DNA from: Candidatus Excrementavichristensenella intestinipullorum
GTDB lineage: Bacteria > Bacillota > Clostridia > Christensenellales > Aristaeellaceae
NCBI GenBank assembly: GCA_018711685.1
Contig: DVHZ01000148.1
Location: 1 to 41,753 of the forward strand
DNA: 41,753 nt
Direction: 5' to 3'
The notes below the pieces were generated by a model. It saw only the letters and a list, made by a program, of their open reading frames with translations, was not told where the DNA came from and made no database searches. The translations under genes were made by a program, and so were the position numbers. Positions 7,588-15,626 of this stretch are shown here, one piece after another (the first letter of the stretch is position 1; every line of letters begins with the position of its first letter).

Positions 7588-8874
7588 TTATGCCTGAAGC
7601 CGCGCCAGTTCCAGCGCCTTCTTGCCGATGTCCCTGCGCATGAACGCGCCCTGGAAGCGAATTTGCTCCGCCGCCTGATAGGCGGTATGGATGGCCTGCT
7701 CCAGGGTAGGACCTACGCCGCAGGCGCCCAGCACCCGTCCCCCGGCGGTGACCAGCCGGCCCTGGGCGTCCAGGGCGGTGCCGCTGTGGTAGAGGGTTGC
7801 GCCGGGTACCTGCTCCGCGCCGCCCACATCGATGGCCTTCCCCTTGGCGTAAGCGCCGGGATAGCCCCCGGACACCACCATCACGCAGCAGGCCGCCCCT
7901 TTGGAAAATTCCACCGGGGTATCCGCCAGGTTCCCCGCCGCCACCGCCTGCATAACGCTGAGCAGGTCGCTGGTCATCAGGGGCAGCACCACCTGGGTTT
8001 CCGGGTCGCCGAAGCGGCAGTTGTACTCGATCACCTTGGGCCCGTCCTGGGTGAGCATCAGCCCAAAGTACAGGCATCCCTTAAAGGGGCAGCCCTCCTG
8101 GGCCATGGCCCGGATGGTGGGCAGGAAGATCTCCTCCATGCACCGCTGGGCGATCTCAGGGGTATACAGGGGATTGGGGGCGATGGTGCCCATGCCCCCG
8201 GTGTTCAGGCCGGTATCCCCGTCCCCCGCCCGCTTATGGTCCATGCTGGACACCATGGGCTTGATGGTCTTGCCGTCGGTAAAGGCCAGCACCGACACCT
8301 CCGGGCCCTGGAGGAACTCCTCCACCACCACCCGGCTGCCGCTGTCGCCGAAGCGCTTGTCCACCATCATGGCCTGAACCGCCTCCCGGGCTTCTTCCCG
8401 GGTCTGGCAGATCAGCACGCCCTTGCCCAGGGCCAGCCCGTCTGCCTTTACCACCGTGGGCAGGGGACAGCTGTCCACGTAGTTCAGGGCCTCCTGGGCC
8501 TGGTGAAACACCCGGCACTTGGCCGTGGGAATGTGGTATTTCTCCATCAGCCCCTTGGCGAACACCTTGCTGGCCTCGATGCGGGCCGCCGCCTTGTTGG
8601 GGCCGAAGCAGGGAATGCCCAGGGCCTCCAGCCGGTCCACCGCCCCCAGGGCCAGGGGATCGTCCGGGGCCACCACGGCGAAGTCCACCTTGTGGCTCTG
8701 GGCAAAGCCCACGATGCCCTCGATGTCGGTGGCCTTGATGTCCACGCACTGGGCCTGAGCGGCGATGCCCCCATTGCCGGGCAGCGCGTAAATGGTTTCA
8801 ACCTCCGGGTTCTGGCGCAGCTTTTCCACGATGGCGTGCTCCCGGCCGCCGCCGCCGATCACCAGGATATCCAT
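7588..8874 (-). CDS. purD: Phosphoribosylamine-glycine ligase (GAR synthetase)
   Basis: 428 residues, joining glycine to phosphoribosylamine with ATP. The N-domain opens with VIGGGGREHAI. The ATP-grasp region has VVKADGLALGKGVLIC, GLNTGGMGTIAPNP and the metal-binding segment IEYNCRFGDPE (Cys where many homologues have Ala). Length is normal. GAGGAGG precedes the ATG at 8874. It follows an unusually long 280-base operon gap that carries tandem repeats (8889-9023), and is followed after 18 bases by purL. Confidence 0.97.
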   Translation of the reverse strand: MDILVIGGGGREHAIVEKLRQNPEVETIYALPGNGGIAAQAQCVDIKATDIEGIVGFAQSHKVDFAVVAPDDPLALGAVDRLEALGIPCFGPNKAAARIEASKVFAKGLMEKYHIPTAKCRVFHQAQEALNYVDSCPLPTVVKADGLALGKGVLICQTREEAREAVQAMMVDKRFGDSGSRVVVEEFLQGPEVSVLAFTDGKTIKPMVSSMDHKRAGDGDTGLNTGGMGTIAPNPLYTPEIAQRCMEEIFLPTIRAMAQEGCPFKGCLYFGLMLTQDGPKVIEYNCRFGDPETQVVLPLMTSDLLSVMQAVAAGNLADTPVEFSKGAACCVMVVSGGYPGAYAKGKAIDVGGAEQVPGATLYHSGTALDAQGRLVTAGGRVLGACGVGPTLEQAIHTAYQAAEQIRFQGAFMRRDIGKKALELARLQA

Positions 8875-8888
8875 ACCATAGCCTCCTC

Positions 8889-9023
8889 GCCGGGCGGTTT
8901 CGCCCGTTCTTTTTTCCGGACGGCTGGCGTCCGGCCCGATTTCATGCCGGGCGGCCTCGCCCGGCCTTTTCCGGACGGCTGGCGTCCGGCCCGATTTCGT
9001 GCCGGGCGGTTTCGTCCGGCCGT
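8889..9023. repeat. 55-base tandem repeat between the AICAR transformylase gene and purD
   Basis: A unit beginning TTTTCCGGACGGCTGGCGTC starts at 8912 and again at 8967 (55-base period); a partial unit (GCCGGGCGGTTTCG) lies at 8889-8909 and matches 9001-9014. Each unit contains two short stems, CCGGAC/GTCCGG and CCGGGCG/CGCCCGG, so the transcript would fold into a row of hairpins. The rest of the gap (9025-9150) is also GC-rich with self-complementary blocks. Confidence 0.75.
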
Positions 9024-9154
9024 TTCTGCCCCGGCCTTTGGGGGGAAAAGCGGCGGGGGCTCAAGGGCCCCGGCGGCAGGGCGCCGCCCTGCTCCGGGAC
9101 AAAGGCGCCGGAGCCCCTGGGGCGTACCGCCCAAGGCCCCGGCGCGGTTCTGCC

Positions 9155-10336
9155 TTAATGGTGGAACAAGCGCAGTCCGGTAAAGGCCATCACCATGCCG
9201 TACTGGTCGCAGGTGGCGATGACGTTGTCATCCCGAATGGAGCCGCCGGGCTGGGCGATGTAGCTTACCCCGCTGCGGTGGGCCCGCTGGATGTTGTCGC
9301 CGAAGGGGAAGAAGGCGTCGCTGCCCAGGGCCACTCCGGTGATGCCCGCCAGGTAGCGGTCCTTTTCCTCCCGGGACAGGGGCTGGGGACGCTGGGTAAA
9401 GAAGTTCTGCCACACGTCCTCCCCCAGCACGTCCTGGCTCTCCTGGTCGGACAAATACAGGTCGATGGCGTTGTCCCGGTCCGGACGGCCTAAATCCTCC
9501 CGGAAGGGCAGCGCCAGCACCTGGGGATGCTGCCGCAGGTGCCACAGGTCCGCCTTGTTGCCCGCCAGGCGGGTGCAGTGGATGCGGCTCTGCTGCCCCG
9601 CGCCTACGCCGATTACCTGGCCGTCCTGGGCGTAGCACACCGAATTGGACTGGGTGTACTTGAGGGCGATGAGGGCGATGAGCAGGTCCCGGACGCCGCT
9701 CTGGGGCAGGTCCTTGTTCTGGGTGACGATGTTGGCCAGCATCTGGGGGCCGATCACCGCGTCGTTGCGGCCCTGCTCGAAGGTGATGCCGTAGCACATC
9801 TTGCGCTCCAGGGGCGCGGGCTGGTAGGCGGGATCGATCTCAATGACGGTATAGCCGCCCTTGCGCTTCTTGCTCAATATCTCCAGGGCTTCCGGGGAAT
9901 AGCCGGGGGCGATGATCCCGTCGGAGACCTCCCGGGCGATGAGCCGGGCGGTGGACTGGTCGCAGGGATCGCTCAGGGAGATGAAATCGCCGAAGGAGCT
10001 CATCCGGTCGGCGCCCCGGGCCCGGGCATAGGCGCAGGCCAGGGGGGTGAGCTCCTGGTCCAGGGGCACGAAGCAGGCCCGGCGCAGGGCGTCGCTAAGG
10101 GGCAGCCCCACGGCGGCCCCGGCGGGGCTCACGTGCTTAAAGGAAGCGGCGGCGGGCAGGCCCGTGGCCTCCTTCAGCTCCTTCACCAGCTGATAGCCGT
10201 TGAGGGCGTCCAGAAAATTGATGTACCCCGGCCTGCCGTTGAGCACCTTCAGGGGCAGTTCGCCCTGCTCCATAAAGATGCGGGCGGGCTTCTGGTTGGG
10301 GTTGCAGCCGTATTTCAGTTGAATTTCCTGGGGCAT
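9155..10336 (-). CDS. AICAR transformylase, stand-alone (C-terminal domain of PurH only)
   Basis: 393 residues, formylating AICAR to FAICAR with 10-formyl-THF. Family motifs are clear: LKYGCNPNQKPA, PAAASFKHVSPAGAAVG (with the Lys-His pair), SSFGDFISLSDP, SDGIIAPGYSPEAL, GAGQQSRIHCTRLAGNKADLW, and DAFFPFGDNI near the end. The N-terminal IMP cyclohydrolase domain of bifunctional PurH (about 200 residues) is absent; the ATG at 10336 with AAAGGAGG upstream starts directly at the transformylase domain. The missing activity is supplied by the neighbouring PurO-type gene (10395-11114), 58 bases upstream. Confidence 0.93.
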   Translation of the reverse strand: MPQEIQLKYGCNPNQKPARIFMEQGELPLKVLNGRPGYINFLDALNGYQLVKELKEATGLPAAASFKHVSPAGAAVGLPLSDALRRACFVPLDQELTPLACAYARARGADRMSSFGDFISLSDPCDQSTARLIAREVSDGIIAPGYSPEALEILSKKRKGGYTVIEIDPAYQPAPLERKMCYGITFEQGRNDAVIGPQMLANIVTQNKDLPQSGVRDLLIALIALKYTQSNSVCYAQDGQVIGVGAGQQSRIHCTRLAGNKADLWHLRQHPQVLALPFREDLGRPDRDNAIDLYLSDQESQDVLGEDVWQNFFTQRPQPLSREEKDRYLAGITGVALGSDAFFPFGDNIQRAHRSGVSYIAQPGGSIRDDNVIATCDQYGMVMAFTGLRLFHH

Positions 10337-10394
10337 GGGGCTTGACCTCCTTTGATCGGAAAGACAAGGCCGGGGCGGTCCCCGGCCCGGGGGC

Positions 10395-11114
10395 TCAATC
10401 GCCCAAGTGCTTGTTGTAGCACAGGGTTTCCACCTGGCCGGTGGTCAGGTGGATGGAGCGCACCCACAGGGAAACTTTGTTGTCCGCGTTCAGGCTGTTC
10501 CACAGGGCCTGGACGGTTTGCTGGGCGGTATCGGGCATCTCCACCCATTCCGGCTCCCCCTCAAAGGCGGGGATGGGGTTTCCGTCGCCCATATACGTGT
10601 GCAGGAACCAGCCCTGGCCCGGCAGCACCGGGCTGTACTCGAAGAAGAAGCGGCGGGCAGACTGTCCCTGAGGGTCCCCCGCCTTCAAGATGCTCATGGC
10701 CAACTCCATCCGGCCCTGATCCACGGCACACAGGCAGCTGATCCGGGGGGTGAAGTTGGGCGCGTCGGGCTCAAAGGTGCGGCTGCGCAGGGCCTGGGCA
10801 AAGCTCCTGCCCTGCTGCAAGTATTGGTAGATGGTATCGGTCTGGTCTCCGTTGGTCACGATGGTGCGCGTGCCCAGGGTGCGCACCGGATGGTAGATGA
10901 TGAGGGAGGGGTCGGTCATCTTGCTGGCATCGTGGGCCTGGGTGCGCAGGCCGTCCCCCTCCTCCACGAACACCCGGTTGCGGCTGTTCTGGCTGCGGCC
11001 CATGATGAAATAGGCCAGCAGCGCCCTTTCGCCGTCCCGGCTGCGCCCGGCCACGATGCCCCGGCCGGGATAGCTGGTGGCGCCCGCCGCCTGGGCAAGG
11101 CTTACGCTCTTCAT
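10395..11114 (-). CDS. purO: IMP cyclohydrolase, PurO type
   Basis: 239 residues, closing FAICAR to IMP. The start SYPGRGIVAGRS and the central FIMGRSQNSRNRVFVEEG, TDPSLIIYHPVR, TNGDQTDTIYQYL and FFEYSPVLPGQGWFLHTYMGDG are characteristic of the archaeal-type cyclohydrolase family (COG3363), which is unrelated to the PurH N-domain. The ATG at 11114 overlaps the purN stop by 4 bases (ATGA), so translation is probably coupled. It pairs with the separate AICAR transformylase that follows. Confidence 0.93.
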   Translation of the reverse strand: MKSVSLAQAAGATSYPGRGIVAGRSRDGERALLAYFIMGRSQNSRNRVFVEEGDGLRTQAHDASKMTDPSLIIYHPVRTLGTRTIVTNGDQTDTIYQYLQQGRSFAQALRSRTFEPDAPNFTPRISCLCAVDQGRMELAMSILKAGDPQGQSARRFFFEYSPVLPGQGWFLHTYMGDGNPIPAFEGEPEWVEMPDTAQQTVQALWNSLNADNKVSLWVRSIHLTTGQVETLCYNKHLGD

Positions 11115-11710
11115 ATCGACAACTCCTTTGCGATCATCTGCGCCGCCTGGGGCAGCAGCTTCCACTCCGCCTGCTCCATCACCCGGCGCTGGAGGATTTC
11201 CGGGGTGTCCCCCGGCTCCACAGCCACCGCCTTTTGCAGCAGGATGCGCCCGCCGTCGGGCACCTCGTTGACCAGGTGTACCGTGGCCCCGGTGACCTTG
11301 ACCCCGTAGTCCAGGGCGGCCTGGTGTACCTTCAGGCCGTAAAAGCCCTTGCCGCAGAACGAGGGGATCAGGGAAGGATGCACGTTGATGATGCGGTCCG
11401 GGTACCGGCGCACGAAATCCGCCGACAGGATGGTCATGAACCCGGCCAGGATCAGCATGTCCACCTGGTGCAGCGCCAGGATGTCCAGCAGCCGCGCTTC
11501 AAAGGATTCCCGGCTCTCCCCCTTCTCCCGCAGGCACAGCCGGCTTTCGATCCCCGCCCGCCGTGCCCGTTCCAGGGCGTAAGCGCCCCTCACGTTGCTC
11601 ACCACCAGCGCCAATTGGCAATCGGGCATTTCGCCCCGCCCGGCGGCGTCGATCAGCGCTTGCAGGTTGGTGCCGCCGCCGGACACCAGCACCGCCGCCC
11701 GGGCGCTCAT
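11111..11710 (-). CDS. purN: Phosphoribosylglycinamide formyltransferase (GART)
   Basis: 199 residues, transferring formyl from 10-formyl-THF to GAR. VLVSGGGTNLQALID forms the phosphate-binding start; the catalytic Asn and His are in INVHPSLIPSF and the catalytic Asp in NEVPDGGRIL. The SFCGKGFYG variant of the following loop is common in Clostridia. 4-base overlaps link it to purM upstream and purO downstream. Confidence 0.96.
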   Translation of the reverse strand: MSARAAVLVSGGGTNLQALIDAAGRGEMPDCQLALVVSNVRGAYALERARRAGIESRLCLREKGESRESFEARLLDILALHQVDMLILAGFMTILSADFVRRYPDRIINVHPSLIPSFCGKGFYGLKVHQAALDYGVKVTGATVHLVNEVPDGGRILLQKAVAVEPGDTPEILQRRVMEQAEWKLLPQAAQMIAKELSI

Positions 11711-12741
11711 ACCAGGCTCACGGGCTCTTCCCCCGCCTGGATCTCGCCCAGCAGATAGGCCCTTTCCCCCATGGCGTTTAGCAGGCGCAGCGCCTGATCC
11801 GCCTGGTCCCCGGCCACCACCAGCGTCATGCCCACCCCCATGTTGAAGGTGTTGAACATGTCTCGCCGGGGAATATCTCCGGTCCTTTGCAGCAGGTCGA
11901 ACAGGGGCGGCGTGCGCACCGCCTTTTCCTCAATGCGCGCGCACATGCCCTGGGGCAGGCTGCGGGGGATATTCTCGTAAAAGCCGCCGCCGGTGATGTG
12001 GGCCACCGATTTCACCAGCCCCTTTTCCACCAAAGCCAGCACCGGCTTGACGTAGATGCGGGTGGGCGTGAGCAGCGCCTCCCCCAGGGAGCAGCCCAGC
12101 TCCTCCTGATAGGCGCTCAGGTCCCGCCGCTCCACGTCGAACACCTTGCGCACCAGGGAGTAGCCGTTGGAATGCAGCCCGGAGGAGGGCAGCGCCAGGA
12201 TGGCGTCCCCGGGAACCACCCGGGTCTTGTCCAGTATCTTGGCCTTGTCCACCACGCCTACGCAGAAGCCCGCCAGGTCGTACTCGTCCTCGGGGTAGAA
12301 GCCGGGCATTTCGGCGGTCTCCCCGCCGATGAGGGCGCAGCCCGCCTGGACGCAGCCCTCCGCCACCCCGGACACGATCTGGGCCACCCGCTGGGGCAGG
12401 TTCTTGCCCACCGCCACGTAGTCCAGGAAAATCTGGGGCTTGGCCCCGCAGCACACCACGTCGTTGACGCACATGGCCACGCAGTCGATGCCCACGGTAT
12501 CGTGCTTGTCCATCAGGAAGGCCAGCTTCAGCTTGGTGCCCACTCCGTCGGTACCGCTGACCAGCACCGGCCTTTCCAGCCCGGTCAGGTCCAGCTCAAA
12601 CAGGCCGCCGAAATCGCCGATGCCGCTGACCACCCCGGGAATCAGGGTGCGCTGGACGTGCTCCTTCATCAGCTCCACCGCCTTATACCCGGCGGTGATG
12701 TCCACCCCGGCCTGGCGGTAGCTCTCCGATTGGCTTTTCAA
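11707..12741 (-). CDS. purM: Phosphoribosylaminoimidazole synthetase (AIR synthase)
   Basis: 344 residues, converting FGAM to AIR. Motifs seen: YRQAGVDITAGYKAVELMK at the N-terminus, LVSGTDGVGTKLKLAF, DCVAMCVNDVVCCGA, GGETAEMPGFY, LPSSGLHSNGYSLVRK and HITGGGFYENIPR. Length is typical. The ATG at 12741 overlaps the end of purF and its stop overlaps the start of purN, each by 4 bases. Confidence 0.97.
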   Translation of the reverse strand: MKSQSESYRQAGVDITAGYKAVELMKEHVQRTLIPGVVSGIGDFGGLFELDLTGLERPVLVSGTDGVGTKLKLAFLMDKHDTVGIDCVAMCVNDVVCCGAKPQIFLDYVAVGKNLPQRVAQIVSGVAEGCVQAGCALIGGETAEMPGFYPEDEYDLAGFCVGVVDKAKILDKTRVVPGDAILALPSSGLHSNGYSLVRKVFDVERRDLSAYQEELGCSLGEALLTPTRIYVKPVLALVEKGLVKSVAHITGGGFYENIPRSLPQGMCARIEEKAVRTPPLFDLLQRTGDIPRRDMFNTFNMGVGMTLVVAGDQADQALRLLNAMGERAYLLGEIQAGEEPVSLV

Positions 12742-14165
12742 CCTTCTCCCTCCCTGATCTTTCGCTCGAAACGGTTCTTCCCCGGGTTGCTGGGCGGCGG
12801 GCAGGGATAGTTGCCGTCAAAGCAAGCGGTGCAGAAGCCCGCGCTGTTGTCGCACAGCCGCAGCACGTTTTCGCAGCTCAGATAGCCCAGGGAATCCACC
12901 CCCAGGATTTGGCGGATCTCCTCCAAGCTGTGCTTGCAGGCGATGAGCTTGTCCCGGCTGTCGATGTCGGTGCCGAAGTAGCAGGGGTTCATGAAGGGGG
13001 GCGCGCTGGAGCGCATGTGTACCTCCACCGCTCCGGCCTCCCGCAAAAGCCGCACGATGCGGGCGCTGGTGGTGCCCCGGACGATGGAATCGTCCACCAA
13101 GACCACCCGCTTGCCCTTCACCACCGCAGACACCGGGTTCAGCTTGATGCGCACCTTGTCCTCCCGGTCCGATTGCAGGGGCTGGATAAAGGTGCGGCCG
13201 ATGTACTTGTTCTTGATAAAGCCGATGCCGTAGGGAATGCCCGACTGCCGGGCGTAGCCGATGGCCGCGTCCAACCCCGAATCGGGTACGCCGATGACCA
13301 CGTCGGCCTGCACCGGGTGCTCCAGGGCCAGGAAGCTGCCCGCCCGCTGCCGGGCGATGTGCACGCTGGTGCCGTCGATCACCGAGTCGGGCCGGGCGAA
13401 ATAGATATACTCAAATACGCAGCTGGCCTTGGGCCGGATCCCGATATGGCGCTCGTCGGAGCGGATGCCGTCCTTGTCGATGATGACGATCTCGCCGGGC
13501 TTCACGTCCCGCACGAAGGTGGCGCCGATGGAGTCCAGGGCGCAGCTCTCGCTGGCCAGAATGGTGCTGTCGCCCAGCTGGCCGATGCACAGGGGGCGGA
13601 AGCCGTAGGGGTCCCGCACCCCCATCAGCTTGGTGGGGGACATGATGATGAGGGAATAGGCCCCCTCCACCAGGTCCATCATCCGGCTCACCGCTTCCTC
13701 GATGGAGTCGCTGTTCAGCCGCTGGCGGATGATCTCATAGGTGATTACCTCGGTGTCGCTGGTGGTGTGGAAGATGGCCCCGTTGAGCTCCAGGGCCTCC
13801 CGCAGCTCCGCCGCGTTGGTCAGCGCCCCGTTGTGGGCCAACGCCATGGTGCCCTTGATGTGGTTTACCACCAGGGGCTGGGCGTTGCGCCGGGGATAGG
13901 TGCCCGTGGTGCCGTAGCGCACGTGGGCTACCGCCATGCTGCCATGGCCCAGTTCGCTCAACCTGTCCTTAGTAAATACCTCGTTGACCAGCCCTACGTC
14001 CTTCATGCAGCGGATCAACCCGTCGTCGTTCACCGCGATGCCGCAGCTCTCCTGTCCCCGGTGCTGCAGGGCGTACAGCCCATAATAGCAGGCGCTGGCC
14101 ACGTTCAGCCCGTCCCGGCTGTAGACGCCGAACACGCCGCATTCCTCGTGTATACTGCCTGTCAT
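12738..14165 (-). CDS. purF: Amidophosphoribosyltransferase
   Basis: 475 residues, the first committed step from PRPP and glutamine. The N-terminal nucleophile is Cys9 in IHEECGVFGVYS, so a short propeptide must be removed as in the B. subtilis enzyme. The glutaminase part shows LQHRGQESCGIA and HVRYGTTGTYP; the phosphoribosyltransferase loop is VVLVDDSIVRGTTSARIV. Cysteines at KASCVFEY, LIACKHS and GFCTACFDG match the ligands of the [4Fe-4S] cluster of the Bacillus-type enzyme. It overlaps purM by 4 bases and lies 16 bases after purC. Confidence 0.97.
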   Translation of the reverse strand: MTGSIHEECGVFGVYSRDGLNVASACYYGLYALQHRGQESCGIAVNDDGLIRCMKDVGLVNEVFTKDRLSELGHGSMAVAHVRYGTTGTYPRRNAQPLVVNHIKGTMALAHNGALTNAAELREALELNGAIFHTTSDTEVITYEIIRQRLNSDSIEEAVSRMMDLVEGAYSLIIMSPTKLMGVRDPYGFRPLCIGQLGDSTILASESCALDSIGATFVRDVKPGEIVIIDKDGIRSDERHIGIRPKASCVFEYIYFARPDSVIDGTSVHIARQRAGSFLALEHPVQADVVIGVPDSGLDAAIGYARQSGIPYGIGFIKNKYIGRTFIQPLQSDREDKVRIKLNPVSAVVKGKRVVLVDDSIVRGTTSARIVRLLREAGAVEVHMRSSAPPFMNPCYFGTDIDSRDKLIACKHSLEEIRQILGVDSLGYLSCENVLRLCDNSAGFCTACFDGNYPCPPPSNPGKNRFERKIREGEG

Positions 14166-14181
14166 GACGCTCTCCCCATCC

Positions 14182-14892
14182 TTACTCGCCCAGCAGCCTG
14201 CGCAGAATTTCCTTGTAGGCGTCCTCTACGCCGCCCAGGTCCCGGCGGAACCGGTCCTTGTCCAGCTTCTCGTGGGTCTTGATGTCCCAGAAGCGGCAGG
14301 TGTCGGGGGAGATCTCGTCGGCCAGCACGATGGTGCCGTCGTCGGTCTTGCCGAACTCCAGCTTGAAGTCGATGAGCTCGATGCCCGCCTCAGCCAGGTA
14401 ATCCGACAGCACCTGGTTGATCTTCAGGGAGTAATCGCTGATCAGCTTGAGCTCCGCCTCGGTGGCCCAGCCCATGGCCAGGATGTGGTAGTCGTTGACC
14501 ATGGGATCGCCCAGCTCGTCGTTCTTGTAGCAGAACTCCAGCACCGTGCGGCCCAGCTTGGTGCCCTCCTCCAGGCCCAGGCGCTTGGCCAGGGAACCGG
14601 CGGCGATGTTGCGCACGATGACCTCCAGGGGCACGATGGCTACTTTCTTGACCAGGGTCTCCCGGGGAGAGAGCTCCCGCACCAAATGGGTGGGCACCCC
14701 GTTTTTCTCCAGCAGGCCCATCAGGTGGTTGGTCACCCGGTTGTTGATCTCGCCCTTGCCCTGGATGGTGCCCTTCTTCAAGCCGTTGAAGGCGGTGGCG
14801 TCGTCCTTGTAGTCCACGATGTAGTAAGCCGGATCGGTGGTGGCGAATACCTTCTTGGCCTTGCCCTCATAGAGCTGAACCGTCTTTTCCAT
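14182..14892 (-). CDS. purC: SAICAR synthetase
   Basis: 236 residues, ligating aspartate to CAIR with ATP. Family motifs: [72 protein letters not shown] and [14 protein letters not shown]. The frame extends far upstream into purE without meaning; the ATG at 14892 with GGAGGAAA upstream is the start. It lies 14 bases after purE. Confidence 0.97.
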   Translation of the reverse strand: MEKTVQLYEGKAKKVFATTDPAYYIVDYKDDATAFNGLKKGTIQGKGEINNRVTNHLMGLLEKNGVPTHLVRELSPRETLVKKVAIVPLEVIVRNIAAGSLAKRLGLEEGTKLGRTVLEFCYKNDELGDPMVNDYHILAMGWATEAELKLISDYSLKINQVLSDYLAEAGIELIDFKLEFGKTDDGTIVLADEISPDTCRFWDIKTHEKLDKDRFRRDLGGVEDAYKEILRRLLGE

Positions 14893-14906
14893 GGTTTGTT
14901 TCCTCC

Positions 14907-15407
14907 TTACGCGTTGTGCGCCGCTTCCTTGCCCAGCGCCTCGTCCTTTTCCAGTACCTTGCGGGTGGTCTCCTGCCGGTAGGCGGCGTATTTTTCCGCC
15001 AGCGCCCCGTCCTCGATCGCCAGCATCTGCACCGCCAGCAGCGCCGCGTTGGCCGCCCCGTCGATGGCCACCGTGGCTACCGGCATCCCGGTGGGCATCT
15101 GCACCGTGGACAGCAGCGCGTCCAGCCCGTCCAGGGTGCTGGACTTGATGGGCACGCCGATGACCGGCAGGGTGGTGCTGGCGGCCAGGGCCCCCGCCAG
15201 GTGGGCCGCCTTGCCCGCCCCGGCGATGATGGCCCCGTATCCCTCCTCCCGGGCCGACAGGGCGAAGGCCCGGCAGGCGTCGGGCGTGCGGTGGGCCGAC
15301 AAAATGCGCAGGCGGTAGGGCACCTGGAACTTCTCCAACATGTCCGCCGCCGCCTGCATGGTCTTCAGGTCCGAATCGCTGCCCATGACGATGGCAACCT
15401 TGCGCAT
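14907..15407 (-). CDS. purE: N5-CAIR mutase, class I PurE
   Basis: 166 residues and first gene of the operon. [15 protein letters not shown] opens the phosphate-binding fold; [10 protein letters not shown] and [13 protein letters not shown] are the active-site loops; [16 protein letters not shown] and [10 protein letters not shown] follow. These loops fit class I PurE, which uses N5-CAIR made by PurK; no purK is in the window. The ATG at 15407 is chosen for the GGAGGG site 10 bases upstream. A sigma-A promoter lies at 15454-15483 and PurBox-like motifs flank it. Confidence 0.95.
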   Translation of the reverse strand: MRKVAIVMGSDSDLKTMQAAADMLEKFQVPYRLRILSAHRTPDACRAFALSAREEGYGAIIAGAGKAAHLAGALAASTTLPVIGVPIKSSTLDGLDALLSTVQMPTGMPVATVAIDGAANAALLAVQMLAIEDGALAEKYAAYRQETTRKVLEKDEALGKEAAHNA

Positions 15408-15422
15408 AGCAATACCCTCCAG

Positions 15423-15435
15423 AAATACGAACATT
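15423..15435 (+). promoter_or_regulatory. PurBox-like motif 1
   Basis: AAATACGAACATT matches 12 of 13 positions of the B. subtilis PurR operator consensus (AWWWCCGAACWWT). It lies just upstream of the purE ribosome site, downstream of the predicted transcription start. Confidence 0.4.
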
Positions 15436-15453
15436 CAAAACGGATACTCTTAA

Positions 15454-15483
15454 ATCATACACTTTTTCTCCCTGGGGAGTCAA
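15454..15483 (-). promoter_or_regulatory. Sigma-A promoter of the purine operon
   Basis: On the minus strand, TTGACT (15478-15483) and TATGAT (15454-15459) are 18 bases apart. An inverted repeat CTCCC-CA-GGGAG begins at the -35 and fills the first part of the spacer, a possible operator. The purE start codon is about 47 bases downstream of the -10. Confidence 0.75.
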
Positions 15484-15496
15484 TCAAACAATCGAA

Positions 15497-15509
15497 AACA
15501 TTCGGATTA
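15497..15509 (-). promoter_or_regulatory. PurBox-like motif 2, inverted relative to motif 1
   Basis: On the minus strand, TAATCCGAATGTT matches about 10 of 13 positions of the PurR operator consensus, including the CCGAA core. It lies 14 bases upstream of the -35 of the purine promoter. The 61-base gap from motif 1 is longer than the 16-17 bases usual in Bacillus. Confidence 0.35.
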
Positions 15510-15539
15510 AATCTGTGAGACAGCCCGCCGGCCGCCGCC

Positions 15540-15568
15540 TTGACAGCCGGGAAAAGTGCTTCTATAAT
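15540..15568 (+). promoter_or_regulatory. Consensus sigma-A promoter of mscL
   Basis: TTGACA (15540-15545) and TATAAT (15563-15568) are separated by exactly 17 bases, a full consensus match. It fires away from the purE promoter; the mscL start codon lies about 52 bases beyond the expected start site. Confidence 0.85.
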
Positions 15569-15626
15569 ATGGAAGTACGCTGTGGATTCTGAAAGCACGT
15601 CGCGGAAAGCGGGGGAACGGTGCCCC

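Noticed and set aside
8889-9023. Tandem repeats considered as a CRISPR array
   Set aside because: Units are contiguous without unique spacers, there are only about two and a half of them, and no cas genes are present.
8859-9134. Minus-strand frame of 91 codons across the 55-base repeats
   Set aside because: A Pro/Arg/Gly-rich reading of repeats and hairpins; it overlaps the purD ribosome site and has no recognisable family.
15408-15626. Purine riboswitch upstream of purE
   Set aside because: The leader from the predicted start is only about 40 bases, too short for a purine aptamer, and the conserved loop sequences are not seen.
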